Below are positions 1-9,574 of a stretch of 64,000 nucleotides of DNA, piece after piece. The notes under the pieces are model-generated. The model was given only the letters and a program-made list of their open reading frames with translations. It did not search any database and had not been told where the DNA came from. Origin of the DNA: Bradyrhizobium sp. (lineage in GTDB: Bacteria; Pseudomonadota; Alphaproteobacteria; Rhizobiales; Xanthobacteraceae); assembly GCF_016219575.1 (NCBI RefSeq), contig NZ_JACRMG010000019.1:62001-126000 (forward strand). Reading direction: 5' to 3'. The stretch's first letter is position 1; each line of letters opens with the position of its first letter. Made by a program: the position numbers and the translations under genes.

Positions 1-471
1 TTTCTCTTGCTCGGCCGGCTCAACTGGCCGTGGCTGAAACGCTGGTGGGGCACGCATCATCTCCATGCCTGCGCCGTCATCGCCAACCGCGTCATCTTCA
101 GCCGCGATCGCGGACCCAAGATCGCCGTGCTGTCGCTGCTGGTCCATGTCCTCGCCGTCGTGATCGCCTGGTGCGTGGTCCGCTCGATCGCCGCTCCCGT
201 GCTGTTCGGGCAGGTGTTCCAGCTCGTCCCGCCGGTGATGCTGATCACCATGATGCCGATCTCGATCGCCGGCTGGGGCGTTCGAGAAGCCACCATGGGC
301 CTGGCGTTCGGCTATGCCGGGCTGTTGGCCAATGAAGGCGTGAATGTGTCCTTGCTGTTCGGCGCGGTATCCTTCATCGTCGGCGCCTGCGGCGGGCTGG
401 TATGGATTTTCAGCGCAGAGAAGGCCGCGAAGGGTTCGGCCCCCATCACCGTGCCGGAACAGGCGCAATGA
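1..471 (+). CDS. Flippase-like integral membrane protein, C-terminal part
   Basis: This is the 3' end of a gene that begins before the window; the reading frame is open from base 1. The visible ~156 residues contain about three hydrophobic segments. The short motif PISIAGWGVREA is typical of the YbhN / lysylphosphatidylglycerol-synthase transmembrane family (UPF0104). Members without the soluble synthase domain are common in polysaccharide clusters and are thought to move lipid-linked substrates, but that role is inferred. It ends 83 bases before the start of a glycosyltransferase on the same strand, which fits a surface-glycan context. The missing N-terminus prevents a firmer call. Confidence 0.7.
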   Translation, partial: FLLLGRLNWPWLKRWWGTHHLHACAVIANRVIFSRDRGPKIAVLSLLVHVLAVVIAWCVVRSIAAPVLFGQVFQLVPPVMLITMMPISIAGWGVREATMGLAFGYAGLLANEGVNVSLLFGAVSFIVGACGGLVWIFSAEKAAKGSAPITVPEQAQ

Positions 472-554
472 TTTCGAACCCGGCAGAACTAGACCCGACA
501 TAATTTCATACTGATGCCCGTTTACGGATGGGACGTACTATTTCGAGAGATTGG

Positions 555-1298
555 ATGAAGATCAGTGTCGTCACAGCGAGCTTCAATTCCGAAGCGACGA
601 TCGGCTTCACCATCGAATCCTTCCTGAAACAATCGCATGCCGACAAGGAGATGCTCGTTATCGACGGCGCCTCTCGCGACGGCACGCTTAAAATCGTCGA
701 ATCCTTCGCCTCTCCCGAGATCCGCGTCTTCTCCGAGCCGGACAAGGGCGTCTATGACGCCATGAACAAGGGCTTTCGCCGCTTTGCCGGCGATGCCATC
801 GGCTTCCTCAACTCCGACGACACCTTCCACGATCCCGGCGTGCTCGCCGACATCGCCGCCGGATTGGCGGAAGCCGACATCGTCTATGGCGACATCGACA
901 TGGTGACCGACCACCGCACCAAGCGCCGCACGCGCGTCTGGCACGGCGGGACGTTCCGCCGCTATTCGTTCCAGCTCGGCTGGGTCCCGCCGCATCCGGC
1001 CTTCTACATGCGCAGGAAGGTCGCCGAGACCGTCGGCGACTACGACCTCAGCTACGTCACGACGGCCGACTACGACTACATGCTGCGCGCGCTGGCGCTG
1101 CACGATTTCCGGGCGCGTTATCTGCCGCGCGTCTTCGTCGATTTCCAGGTCGGCGGCATCTCCACCAGCGGGCTGGGCGTGACCATTCGCGGCAACCTCG
1201 AATGCCTGCGCTCGCGCCGCGAGCATCTTGGCGCCCCGCCGATCGATGCGGCTTTCTTCCTGCGCTTTGCGCGGCGGATTTTTCAGCTCAGGGCGTGA
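555..1298 (+). CDS. Glycosyltransferase family 2
   Basis: A 247-residue GT-A-fold glycosyltransferase, probably cytoplasmic or membrane-associated, transferring a sugar from a nucleotide donor. The N-terminus KISVVTASFN is the usual first strand of family 2. DGASRDGT (about residues 36-43) and NSDDTF (about 87-92) match the nucleotide and metal binding positions. It resembles the WcaA/WcaE-like short family 2 enzymes of exopolysaccharide clusters. I chose the ATG at 555 because the fold starts immediately after it; an in-frame ATG at 528 would add nine residues. Donor and acceptor cannot be told from sequence. It is convergent with the dehydratase gene, 11 bases away. Confidence 0.82.
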   Translation: MKISVVTASFNSEATIGFTIESFLKQSHADKEMLVIDGASRDGTLKIVESFASPEIRVFSEPDKGVYDAMNKGFRRFAGDAIGFLNSDDTFHDPGVLADIAAGLAEADIVYGDIDMVTDHRTKRRTRVWHGGTFRRYSFQLGWVPPHPAFYMRRKVAETVGDYDLSYVTTADYDYMLRALALHDFRARYLPRVFVDFQVGGISTSGLGVTIRGNLECLRSRREHLGAPPIDAAFFLRFARRIFQLRA

Positions 1299-1309
1299 TC
1301 CGGACCGGG

Positions 1310-3256
1310 TCAGGCCTTTGACAGGCGGATGACGGAGGGCGTTTCCTCCGGCGGCGCTGCCGCACCGAATTCCGGGATGGCATCCTTGAGCACCGCCTTG
1401 ATGGTGGCGCGATCGTCCCTGGCGATGGCCTCCTCGAGCGCTGCGAGCCATTTGCGCAAGGTCGGCATCGGCGGCTCGTTCGGCTTGGCCGCCATGATGC
1501 CGGCAAGGCCGATCTCGACCGTCGGCTCCTCGTTCGCGAACAGGATTTCGTTGAGCCGCTCGCCCGGCCGCATGCCGGTGAAGGTGATCTCGATGTCGAG
1601 GCCGGGCTCGAGGCCGGACAGGCGGATCATGCGCTCGGCGAGGTCGACGATCTTCACCGGCTGGCCCATGTTGAGCACATAGACGGAGACGTCCGGCCGC
1701 ACGGGTGCGAGCGCATGCGCCGCCGCCGTGATCACGAGATCGCAGGCCTCGCGGATGGTCATGAAGTAGCGGACCATGTCGGGATGGGTCACCGTCACCG
1801 GCCCGCCCGCCTCGATCTGCGCCTTGAACTTCGGCACCACCGAGCCGTTCGAGGCCAGCACGTTGCCGAAGCGCACCGAGATCAGGCGCATGCGCGGCCG
1901 ACCCGCGACCTGCGCGGCAAGGTCATGGTCGAGCGCCTGGCAGTACATTTCGGCAAAGCGCTTGGTGAGCCCGAGCATCGACACCGGCTCGATCGCCTTG
2001 TCGGTCGAGATCATCACCATCGCCTCGGCGCCGGCGGCGAGCGCCGCGTCCGCGACGTTGACCGATCCGAAGATGTTGGTCTTGACCCCCTCGCTCCAGT
2101 CGCGCTCGAGGATCGGCACGTGCTTCAGCGCCGCGGCATGGAACACGATGTCGGGCTTGAATTCGTCCATCAGCCGCATGACGCGTTCGCGGTCGCGGAT
2201 GTCGGCGATGCGGCCCTCGATGATGGCGCCGCCGTCGCGCGCGCCGAGCGCCTCGGTGACGGCGTAGAGCGCCGGCTCCGAATTCTCGATGACCAGCAGC
2301 CGCGCGGCACCGAAGGTCGCGACCCTGTCGCAGATCTCCGCGCCGATCGAGCCGCCGCCGCCGGTGACGATGACGGACTTGCCCTTCACCAGCGCCTCGA
2401 GCCTGGCGTAGTCGATCTTCTCGCTCGGCCGCAGCAGCAGGTCTTCCACCGCGACCGCGGTCAGACGCGGGGCGTCGCCGCTCTCCAGCGACGGCATGCG
2501 GCTGACGATCAGCCCCAGCCGCTTCGCGCGCATCAGCACCGCCTCGGGCCGCGCCTCCGGCTCGAAGGCCGACGGCGTCATCACGACGCGCGCGATCGGC
2601 TTGCCGCGCTGCTCATAGTCGCGGATGACGTCCTCGACGTCGTCGATGCCGCCGAGAACGGGCACGTCGCGGATGGTCTGTCCGCGATCGGAGGGCGACG
2701 GCGACAGCACGCCGACCGGCCAGAGCTGCTTGACGGCGCCGCTTTCGATGCCGCGCAGCAGCACCTCGGCATCGGCGGCGCGGCCGATCAGCAGCGCCGG
2801 CGAAGCGCCTTCCGTCCTGGCGTGGCGGCGCACCCGCGTGTAGCGGAAGTAGCGGTAGGCAAAGCGCGCCGCGCTCAGGAACAGGATTTCCAGGAACCAG
2901 TACAGGATGATGGTGATGCGGCCGAGGAAAAAGGTGCCGCCGACGGCGGGAGCGACGATCAGATAGTCCAGCACCACCAGCGCCAGCGTCAGCACGGTGG
3001 CAACGCGCACGATGTTGAGCGCGTCCGGCAGCGAGATGAATCGCCACTTCGTGGTCGTCAGCTTGAAGAGATAGCCGACCACCACGCTGAAGGCGATGAA
3101 GTAGGGCATGATCTGCAGCAGCAGCGGCACCCGGCTCCAGAACAGGTCGCCGTCGAAGCGCAGGAAGAAGCTGGCAAACAGAGCAGCCGCCGTCGCCAGC
3201 GCGTCATGCGTGGCGATCAGCAAATTGCGCTGGGTCAGATTCCTAAAATTCATCAT
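1310..3256 (-). CDS. Membrane-anchored nucleotide-sugar epimerase/dehydratase (CapD/WbpM type)
   Basis: A 648-residue protein with about four N-terminal transmembrane segments, a CoA-binding-like middle part and a C-terminal extended SDR domain. The dinucleotide motif GGGGSIGAE is near residue 300. The stretch STDKAIEP followed by SMLGLTKR carries the Ser-Met-Lys catalytic triad known for WbpM/FlaA1-type UDP-GlcNAc 4,6-dehydratases. Such enzymes make the 4-keto-6-deoxy intermediate for O-antigen or capsule sugars. The start at 3256 (ATGATGA) overlaps the stop of the upstream O-antigen-ligase-like gene, so translation is coupled. It is the last gene of the run that begins with hldE at 7345. 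The family call is strong; the exact substrate is inferred. Confidence 0.88.
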   Translation of the reverse strand: MMNFRNLTQRNLLIATHDALATAAALFASFFLRFDGDLFWSRVPLLLQIMPYFIAFSVVVGYLFKLTTTKWRFISLPDALNIVRVATVLTLALVVLDYLIVAPAVGGTFFLGRITIILYWFLEILFLSAARFAYRYFRYTRVRRHARTEGASPALLIGRAADAEVLLRGIESGAVKQLWPVGVLSPSPSDRGQTIRDVPVLGGIDDVEDVIRDYEQRGKPIARVVMTPSAFEPEARPEAVLMRAKRLGLIVSRMPSLESGDAPRLTAVAVEDLLLRPSEKIDYARLEALVKGKSVIVTGGGGSIGAEICDRVATFGAARLLVIENSEPALYAVTEALGARDGGAIIEGRIADIRDRERVMRLMDEFKPDIVFHAAALKHVPILERDWSEGVKTNIFGSVNVADAALAAGAEAMVMISTDKAIEPVSMLGLTKRFAEMYCQALDHDLAAQVAGRPRMRLISVRFGNVLASNGSVVPKFKAQIEAGGPVTVTHPDMVRYFMTIREACDLVITAAAHALAPVRPDVSVYVLNMGQPVKIVDLAERMIRLSGLEPGLDIEITFTGMRPGERLNEILFANEEPTVEIGLAGIMAAKPNEPPMPTLRKWLAALEEAIARDDRATIKAVLKDAIPEFGAAAPPEETPSVIRLSKA

Positions 3257-4596
3257 GTCGCCGGCCGGATACTGTCCCGGCTTCCTCGCTGCGTGGCCGC
3301 TGATACCCCATCTCGTCCGCCCATGCCAGCGCCGCCCAGCACCGTTCCGCCGGCAACGCCGACGCCCAATACGTACATCCACCCTTCATGGAAATCGAAC
3401 AGATGCGAATTGAACAGCGAGGATAGGACGTTCTGCACCACCACCAGGAGCCCGACCCAGGCGACAAGGCCCTCGCCGCGGAACAAGAGGAGATGCGACA
3501 GCCACATCGCATAGAGAAGGACGACGCCGATCGCGCCCCACTGGATGGCGACGGAAAGCGTCTGGTTGTGCGGGTTGGCGACGACCTGCGCCGAAGCGCC
3601 CGCAGCGCCGCCTGTCGCCGCTTTCTCGAACAGGCCGCGGATCGAGCCGGTGCCATGCCCAACCAGCGGCGCCTCGCCGATGAAGCGAAGCGACTTCGTC
3701 CAGTATTCGATGCGCAGGCCGGCGGAGGTCGGGATATTGCGCTCCTGGTAGAGTTCGAAATCGCGGGCGATCGTGTCGATGGTCCGGCACATCCGCGGCG
3801 CCGTGGCCCAGGCAGCGCCCGCGACGAGCGTGACGATGCCGACGGCGACGATGCCCCGCCACGGCAGATAGCGGAAGGCGAAGACGGCCAGCATCAGGGG
3901 CATGGTGGCCAGTGCCGTGCGGGAGGCGATCACGAACACCATGTTGGCGACGAAGGCGAGCGCCAGCAAAAACAGCCATGCCGCCGGCCGGCGCCTGTCT
4001 TCCTTCCACAGCGCCATCACGGGAAAGGCCAGCGCCAGCGCGCACAGCGCGAATTCCTGGCTCTGGTCGATGTAGTTCTTGACGAAGACGCCGCAGACGC
4101 GCTCGTTGACTGGCTTGAACGTAAAGGCCGGTGCGAAGGCCACGATCCACGACATCGCCAGCATCAGCGCGCATGAGACGAGAAAGCCGACGAACACCCA
4201 TTTGCCGCGCGGCGTCCGCTCGAAGTGATAGAGCAGCAGCGGCAGGACCAGCAGTTTTGCCGCGGGACCGACAGCATAGAGGCGCGCGCCCCAGGGGGCG
4301 TCCGACCACAGCGTTCCGGCCAATGCCAGCACGAACAGCGCGATCGGCGGCGCCGAGACCGGCCGCTTCAGCGATTGCGCAAAAGCCCTGACATCGAGCG
4401 TCGGGATCAGCGCAATCAGCCACAGCAGGCTGGCGATGGCGACCCCGGACGTCGACCACGGCAGCAGCACCGCGATCAGCACCGTCAGCAGGTCGATGTT
4501 CCTGATCTGCGCGGCGGGATCGCGACGGGCAGCCATGAAGGCGGCCAGCGCGGAACCGATCGACCAGCCTTCGCGCTTTGCATCACTCTCCGTCAT
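3253..4596 (-). CDS. O-antigen ligase family membrane protein (copy 1)
   Basis: A 447-residue polytopic membrane protein with about ten hydrophobic segments and a large loop in the C-terminal half. It is of the Wzy/WaaL (O-antigen ligase/polymerase) type. The loop contains GHGTGSIRGLF, the region where family members carry conserved residues. WaaL joins undecaprenyl-linked O-antigen to lipid A-core in the periplasm; Wzy polymerises repeat units. The two cannot be separated by sequence alone. The start at 4596 overlaps the stop of the upstream paralogue (ATGA). The two proteins share blocks such as LPWSTS, GVFVKNYIDQ and QEFALCA, showing a tandem duplication. A longer in-frame opening upstream lies inside the paralogue and was not used. 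Confidence 0.82.
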   Translation of the reverse strand: MTESDAKREGWSIGSALAAFMAARRDPAAQIRNIDLLTVLIAVLLPWSTSGVAIASLLWLIALIPTLDVRAFAQSLKRPVSAPPIALFVLALAGTLWSDAPWGARLYAVGPAAKLLVLPLLLYHFERTPRGKWVFVGFLVSCALMLAMSWIVAFAPAFTFKPVNERVCGVFVKNYIDQSQEFALCALALAFPVMALWKEDRRRPAAWLFLLALAFVANMVFVIASRTALATMPLMLAVFAFRYLPWRGIVAVGIVTLVAGAAWATAPRMCRTIDTIARDFELYQERNIPTSAGLRIEYWTKSLRFIGEAPLVGHGTGSIRGLFEKAATGGAAGASAQVVANPHNQTLSVAIQWGAIGVVLLYAMWLSHLLLFRGEGLVAWVGLLVVVQNVLSSLFNSHLFDFHEGWMYVLGVGVAGGTVLGGAGMGGRDGVSAATQRGSRDSIRPAT

Positions 4597-5879
4597 TGCA
4601 GACTGCTCGCCTCGCCCGATCGCCGCTTCATCATCATGCCGCCGGCAACGCCGACGCCAAGCACATACATCCACCCCTGGTGGAAGTCGAAGATGTGCGA
4701 GTTGAACAGCGAGGTGAAGATATTCTGCACGACCACAAGAAGGCCGATCCACGCAACCAGGCTCTCGCCGCGGAACAACAGCAGGTGGGAGATCCACATC
4801 GCCCACAGCACGACGACGCCGATCACGCCCCACTGCACGGCGACATTGAGGGTCTGGTTGTGCGGATTGCCGATGATATTCGCGGAAGCGACCAACTCGG
4901 GGTCGCCTTTGGCCGCCACCCCTTCAAACAGCGTTCGGGTCGAGCCGGTGCCGTGGCCGGCGAGTGGCGCCTCCCTGATGAATTGCAGGGATTTCTGCCA
5001 GTACTCCAGGCGCAGACCGATCGATGTCGGCGCATTCTCTTTCTTGTAACGTTGATAGTCGCTGAAAACGCTGTGGACAGTGCTACGCAACTGGGATGAT
5101 GCGGCCCAGGACGCGCCAGCCAGCAACGCGGCTGCGGCAAAAATCATCACGCTGGTTCGCAAGCGCAGATGCAGCGCTGCAAACACCGCCAGCATGATCG
5201 GCATTGTTACCATCGCGGTGCGCGAGACGATGACGAAGATCATGTTCGCAAGCAGTCCGAGTACTATGCCAAGAAACGACAGCGCCGGCCAGAACCTGCG
5301 CTCGCGCAGCAGCACGTAGATTGGATAGGTCAGCGCCACCGCGCAGAGTGCGAACTCCTGACCTTGATCGATGTAGTTCTTGACGAAGACGCCGCGCTGA
5401 GGCTCGCCGCCCTTGATCGCAAGACCCGGCTCGAGCAGCACCAGCCAGGACAACGCCATCAGCAGCGTGCAGGAGCCGAGGAAGGCGACGAACACCCACA
5501 TGCCGCGGGTCGACCGCTCGAAATACTGGAACAGCCCAGGCAGGAACAACAGCTTGATCGCGGGAGTGAGGGCATAGATCCGCGCGTCCCACGACGCCTC
5601 CGACCACAGCGTGCCCGCTGCCGCGAGCGCAAACAGCGCCAGCGGCATGGCGCAGATCGGCTGTTTCAGCGAGCGGAACCAGGCGGGATAGTCGATGATC
5701 AGCGCCGACGAGCCGAGCCAGCAGGCGGTGAAGATTCCGACCGCCGACGTCGACCACGGCAGGGAAGCCGCCGTCAGTATCGCGAAGGCATCGGCCACCG
5801 GCATCCAGAAGGCGGGATGGCGCAACCACCGCCACCATTCCATGAGCGGCGATGCCTGCGCGGCCGCCGCGCCACTCAT
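4593..5879 (-). CDS. O-antigen ligase family membrane protein (copy 2)
   Basis: A 428-residue polytopic membrane protein, paralogous to the next gene in the run. It carries LPWSTSAVG in the first membrane segments, GVFVKNYIDQGQEFALCA in the middle and GHGTGSTRTLF in the large C-terminal loop. The call is a Wzy_C / O-antigen ligase family protein acting at the inner membrane on polyprenyl-linked glycan; ligase versus polymerase is open. Its ATG overlaps the hldE stop (ATGA), so it is coupled to the ADP-heptose kinase gene and probably acts on the same heptose-containing LPS. Having two adjacent family members suggests divided roles, for example one polymerase and one ligase, but this is inference. 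Confidence 0.82.
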   Translation of the reverse strand: MSGAAAAQASPLMEWWRWLRHPAFWMPVADAFAILTAASLPWSTSAVGIFTACWLGSSALIIDYPAWFRSLKQPICAMPLALFALAAAGTLWSEASWDARIYALTPAIKLLFLPGLFQYFERSTRGMWVFVAFLGSCTLLMALSWLVLLEPGLAIKGGEPQRGVFVKNYIDQGQEFALCAVALTYPIYVLLRERRFWPALSFLGIVLGLLANMIFVIVSRTAMVTMPIMLAVFAALHLRLRTSVMIFAAAALLAGASWAASSQLRSTVHSVFSDYQRYKKENAPTSIGLRLEYWQKSLQFIREAPLAGHGTGSTRTLFEGVAAKGDPELVASANIIGNPHNQTLNVAVQWGVIGVVVLWAMWISHLLLFRGESLVAWIGLLVVVQNIFTSLFNSHIFDFHQGWMYVLGVGVAGGMMMKRRSGEASSLQ

Positions 5880-7345
5880 GCCTGCCCCTCGCGGGCGCGC
5901 TTCACCAGCGAGGTAGTGCTGTGGCCCTCAAGAATGTCGACCAGCAGCACTTCGCCGCCATGTGCCTCGACGATCTCGTGGCCGACCACCTGCTCGCGGG
6001 TGTAGTCGCCGCCCTTGACCAGCACGCTCGGCCTGATCTGTCCGATCAGTTTGATCGGCGTGTCCTCCTCGAAGACGACGACGAGGTCGACCGCTTCCAG
6101 TGCCGCCAGCACTTCGGCGCGCGCCCGCTCGTCCTGCACCGGACGGCCCTCGCCCTTCAGCCGCCGCACCGAGGCGTCGCTGTTGAGGCCGACCACCAGG
6201 CGGTCGCAGGCGCCCCGCGCGGCGGTGAGCACCTTGACGTGGCCGGGATGCAGGATGTCGAAACAGCCATTGGTGAAACCGACGCGCAGGCCCTGGGCCC
6301 GCCATTCGGCAAGATGGGCATCGAGCACGTCCGATGCGGCGATCTTCTCCTCGGCCGCGAGCGAGGCATGCGGCAGGATTTTTCGCCGCAACTCGGCGGT
6401 CGTGACGGTCGCGGTGCCCTTCTTGCCGACGGCCACCGCCGCCGCGGCGTTTGCCACGCGCAGCGCCGTCTCCCAGTCGGCGCCGGCGGCCAGCGCCAGC
6501 GCCAGCGCCGCCGCGACCGTATCGCCCGCGCCGGAGACGTCGCGTACCTTGACCGGCAGCGCCGGGACGTGGATGGCCTCGCCCTGGCGCGTCACCAGGG
6601 TCATGCCGTGCTCGCTCTGCGTCACCAGCATCGCCTCGCAATCGGCGAGATACATCGCGTCGCGTGCCGCTTCCGCAATGCTCGCCTCGCTGTCGGCACG
6701 GCTGCGCGTCGCCTCGGCAAATTCCTTGCGGTTGGGCGTGAGCAGGGTCGCGCCGCGATAGATCGCAAGATTGGCGCTCTTGGGATCGACGATCACGCGC
6801 TTGCCGAGCCTTTTTGCGGCGTCGATCACGTTGCGGATCACCCGCGCGGTCAGCACGCCCTTGGCGTAGTCCGACAGCAGCACGATGTCGGCGCGCGCGA
6901 TGTTCGGCAGCACCGCGTCGATCAGTTTCTGCTCGATCTCGCCGGCGGCCGGCTGTGCCAGCTCCCAGTCGGCGCGCAGCATGTGGGTGGAGAAATGCTC
7001 GGAGACGAAACGCACTTTTCGCGTGGTCGGGCGGGCGGGGTCGTGCACCAGCACGCTCTCGATGCCGGGCTCCTGCTGCAGGGTGACCGCGAGCTTCACG
7101 CCCACTTCATCCTCGCCGATCAGGCCGGTGAAGATGCAGCGGCCGCCGAGCGAGGCGATATTGCGCGCGACATTGCCGGCGCCGCCGATATTGGTCTCGC
7201 TGCGCTGCGCGGCAATGACCGGCGCCGGCGCTTCCGGCGAGATCCGCGACACCTCGCCATAGACGAACTCGTCGACCATGAGATCGCCGATGCAGAGCAC
7301 CGTCTGCCGGCCGATTGCTTGAGCGAGTGCGTCGAAATCGAACAT
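5876..7345 (-). CDS. hldE: Bifunctional heptose-7-phosphate kinase / heptose-1-phosphate adenylyltransferase
   Basis: A 489-residue cytoplasmic fusion enzyme of the ADP-heptose pathway. Residues 1 to about 325 are a PfkB-type sugar kinase with the GAGD anion-hole/catalytic motif at 272-275. Residues from about 345 are a cytidylyltransferase-like adenylyltransferase with NGCFDILHPGH at 359-369. The two domains perform the first and third steps from heptose 7-phosphate to ADP-heptose. The full E. coli-like fusion is present and of normal length. It follows hldD by 25 bases on the same strand and is coupled to the downstream ligase-like gene. With hldD, gmhB and waaF nearby, the pathway shows that this organism makes a heptose-containing LPS core; gmhA was not seen in the window. 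Confidence 0.96.
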   Translation of the reverse strand: MFDFDALAQAIGRQTVLCIGDLMVDEFVYGEVSRISPEAPAPVIAAQRSETNIGGAGNVARNIASLGGRCIFTGLIGEDEVGVKLAVTLQQEPGIESVLVHDPARPTTRKVRFVSEHFSTHMLRADWELAQPAAGEIEQKLIDAVLPNIARADIVLLSDYAKGVLTARVIRNVIDAAKRLGKRVIVDPKSANLAIYRGATLLTPNRKEFAEATRSRADSEASIAEAARDAMYLADCEAMLVTQSEHGMTLVTRQGEAIHVPALPVKVRDVSGAGDTVAAALALALAAGADWETALRVANAAAAVAVGKKGTATVTTAELRRKILPHASLAAEEKIAASDVLDAHLAEWRAQGLRVGFTNGCFDILHPGHVKVLTAARGACDRLVVGLNSDASVRRLKGEGRPVQDERARAEVLAALEAVDLVVVFEEDTPIKLIGQIRPSVLVKGGDYTREQVVGHEIVEAHGGEVLLVDILEGHSTTSLVKRAREGQA

Positions 7346-7370
7346 CGGTACTCGTCGTCTCCTGCGCCGC

Positions 7371-8351
7371 TCAGCGGAAGCGGTCGGCGCGATCGAGGAA
7401 ACCCTTCACGTAGGTGTCGACGGCCTCTTCCAGCGCCGTGAAGCCGCCATTGTAGCCTGCACCGCGCAGCCGATCGACCTTGCTCTCAGTGAAATACTGG
7501 TAGCTGCCGCGGATCTGCTCGGGCATGTCGATATACTGGATGTTGGGCGCGGCGCCGAGCGCGCCGTAGGCGGCCAGCATCATGTCCTTGAAGCTGCGCG
7601 CCGTGCCGGTGCCGACATTGAAGAGGCCGGAAACCTTCGGCGTCGCCAGCAGCCACATCATCACGCGCACGACGTCGTCGACATAGATGAAGTCGCGGCG
7701 CTGGTCGCCGTCGGCGATGCCCTCGCGGTGCGACCTGAACAGCTGCACCGGCCGGCCCGCCCTGATGTCGGCAAAGCGCCGCGCCAGCACGCTCATCATC
7801 GTGCCCTTGTGATATTCGTTGGGCCCGAACACGTTGAAGAATTTCAGGCCCGCCCATTGCGGTGGCAGTTTTTCGCCGCGCATGGCGCGGTCGATCACGG
7901 CCAGGTCGAACAGATGCTTGCTCCAGCCGTAGAGATTCATCGGCCGCAACTGCCTGAGCGCCGCGGGCGACGGATCGTCGCCAAAACCTTGCGCGCCGTC
8001 GCCATAGGTCGCCGCCGACGAGGCATAGATGAACGGCACGTTATTGGCCGCGCACCAGTCGAGCAGCCGCATCGAGAAGCGGAAATTGGTTTCGATGACG
8101 AGGTCGCCGTCGGTCGCCGTCGTCTCCGAGATGGCGCCCATATGGATGACGGCATCGAGCTTGCGGCCCTTCAGCCAATCGTTGAGCTGCGTTGGCGGCA
8201 CAATGTCGGCAAGCTGGCGCTTGGCGAGATTTCGCCATTTGCCGTCATGGCCGAGCAGATCGCAAACGACCACGTCGCTGCGGCCGGCGTCGTTCAACGC
8301 GGCCACGACATTCGACCCGATAAAACCGGCGCCCCCGGTCACCAGCAACAT
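7371..8351 (-). CDS. hldD: ADP-L-glycero-D-manno-heptose 6-epimerase
   Basis: A 326-residue extended SDR enzyme that converts ADP-D-glycero- to ADP-L-glycero-D-manno-heptose, the last step of LPS heptose donor synthesis. GGAGFIGSN at residues 6-14 binds NADP. YASSAATYG and the Tyr141-x3-Lys145 pair (YGWSK) form the active site. FNVFGPNEYHKG is a strong HldD signature. Length is normal for the family. It is the first gene of the minus-strand run hldD-hldE-ligases-dehydratase. It is divergent from waaF, with about 160 bases between the two starts that should hold both promoters. Confidence 0.96.
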   Translation of the reverse strand: MLLVTGGAGFIGSNVVAALNDAGRSDVVVCDLLGHDGKWRNLAKRQLADIVPPTQLNDWLKGRKLDAVIHMGAISETTATDGDLVIETNFRFSMRLLDWCAANNVPFIYASSAATYGDGAQGFGDDPSPAALRQLRPMNLYGWSKHLFDLAVIDRAMRGEKLPPQWAGLKFFNVFGPNEYHKGTMMSVLARRFADIRAGRPVQLFRSHREGIADGDQRRDFIYVDDVVRVMMWLLATPKVSGLFNVGTGTARSFKDMMLAAYGALGAAPNIQYIDMPEQIRGSYQYFTESKVDRLRGAGYNGGFTALEEAVDTYVKGFLDRADRFR

Positions 8352-8515
8352 GCCCGTCCCTGCCTTGATGGTTTCACGGCAGCTTTGCCCCAGTCCCGCG
8401 CGGCGGGCAACCTGGGTTGACCCATGTGGTGAAGATCGGAACCGGCTTTTCCAACGCTTTACCTCTCCTGCGGGAGCCGCTACCGACGGGGCCGGACCCC
8501 GACCCGCGTCAAATT

Positions 8516-9574
8516 ATGAACAATAATTCAATTCATCCCGATCCAGCCGATGTCCGGCCGATTCTGATCGTTCCCTACATGTGGATCGGCGATTTCGTGC
8601 GGGGGCACACGGTGGTGCGGGTCCTCAGGGAGCGCTGGCCCAACCGCCCCGTGGACGTGCTCACGACCTCGCTGTGCGCGCCCCTGGTGGACTACATGCC
8701 CGGGGTCCGGAAGGGCATTCTGGCCGACCTGCCGCGCGGGCGGCTAGCGATCGGCAGGCAGCGGGCGCTGGCCGCCGAGCTGCGCCAGCGGGGCTACGGC
8801 ACGGCGCTGGTGCTGCCCCGGACCTGGAAGGCGGCGATTGCGCCCGCGCTGGCCGGCATCCCCGAGCGGGTCGGCTTCGTGGGAGAGGCCCGGTTCGGAT
8901 TGATCAACCATTGGCGCTGGGGCGAAAAGGCCCTGCCCCGCTTCATCGACAAGAATGCTGCGCTGGCCCTGCCCGACGGCGCCCCGCTGCCGCCGGAATG
9001 GCCGGAGCCGCAGCTGCGGGTCCCCGCCGAGGAAGCCGGCCGCTGGCGGCAGGCCAACGGGCTCGGCACCGGCCGCGCCATTGCGCTCGCCCCCGGCTCG
9101 ATGGGCGAATCCAAGCGCTGGACCTATTACGGCGAAGCGGCGCGGCTTCTCATCGACCGCGGTTTCGACGTCTGGGTGATCGGCGGTCCCGGCGAGAAGG
9201 CGCTGGCGCAGGAGATCGTCGCCACCGGCGGCCCCAGGGTGCGCGACCTCACCGGCAACGATCTGCGCAACGGCATCCTTGCGATGGCATCCGCCAGCGT
9301 GGCGATCTCGAACGACTCCGGACTGATGCACATCGCAGCCGCGATCGGCACGCCGACCATGGGCATCTTCGGCCCGACCAGCCCCTATCTTTGGGCGCCG
9401 CTCAACGGACTTGCAGCCACCGTGCAGACCACGACGCAGCTCGCCTGCCAGCCCTGTCAGCGCACGATCTGCACTCAGAACGATCACCGCTGCATGCGCG
9501 ACATCTCTGCCGCCAGCGTGGTCGAGACCGCCGAGCACGTGCTGGCGGCCGCAAGCCGAAGCCGCGCGCCATGA
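8516..9574 (+). CDS. waaF: ADP-heptose:LPS heptosyltransferase II
   Basis: A 352-residue family 9 glycosyltransferase that adds the second heptose to the LPS inner core at the cytoplasmic face of the inner membrane. The N-terminal MWIGD block, PGSMGESKRW in the middle and ISNDSGLMHIAAA with GIFGPTSP near the C-terminus are family 9 hallmarks for ADP-heptose binding. The late Cys-rich block with CQPCQR and CTQNDHRC is also usual for WaaF. The ATG at 8516 was chosen because the fold begins just after it; an in-frame GTG at 8417 would add 33 low-quality residues. The stop overlaps the start of gmhB (ATGA), so the two are translationally coupled. Confidence 0.94.
   Translation: MNNNSIHPDPADVRPILIVPYMWIGDFVRGHTVVRVLRERWPNRPVDVLTTSLCAPLVDYMPGVRKGILADLPRGRLAIGRQRALAAELRQRGYGTALVLPRTWKAAIAPALAGIPERVGFVGEARFGLINHWRWGEKALPRFIDKNAALALPDGAPLPPEWPEPQLRVPAEEAGRWRQANGLGTGRAIALAPGSMGESKRWTYYGEAARLLIDRGFDVWVIGGPGEKALAQEIVATGGPRVRDLTGNDLRNGILAMASASVAISNDSGLMHIAAAIGTPTMGIFGPTSPYLWAPLNGLAATVQTTTQLACQPCQRTICTQNDHRCMRDISAASVVETAEHVLAAASRSRAP

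Noticed and set aside
1715..3514. A 599-codon plus-strand frame opposite the dehydratase gene
   Set aside because: Shadow of the CapD/WbpM-type gene; low-complexity Arg/His/Asp-rich product.
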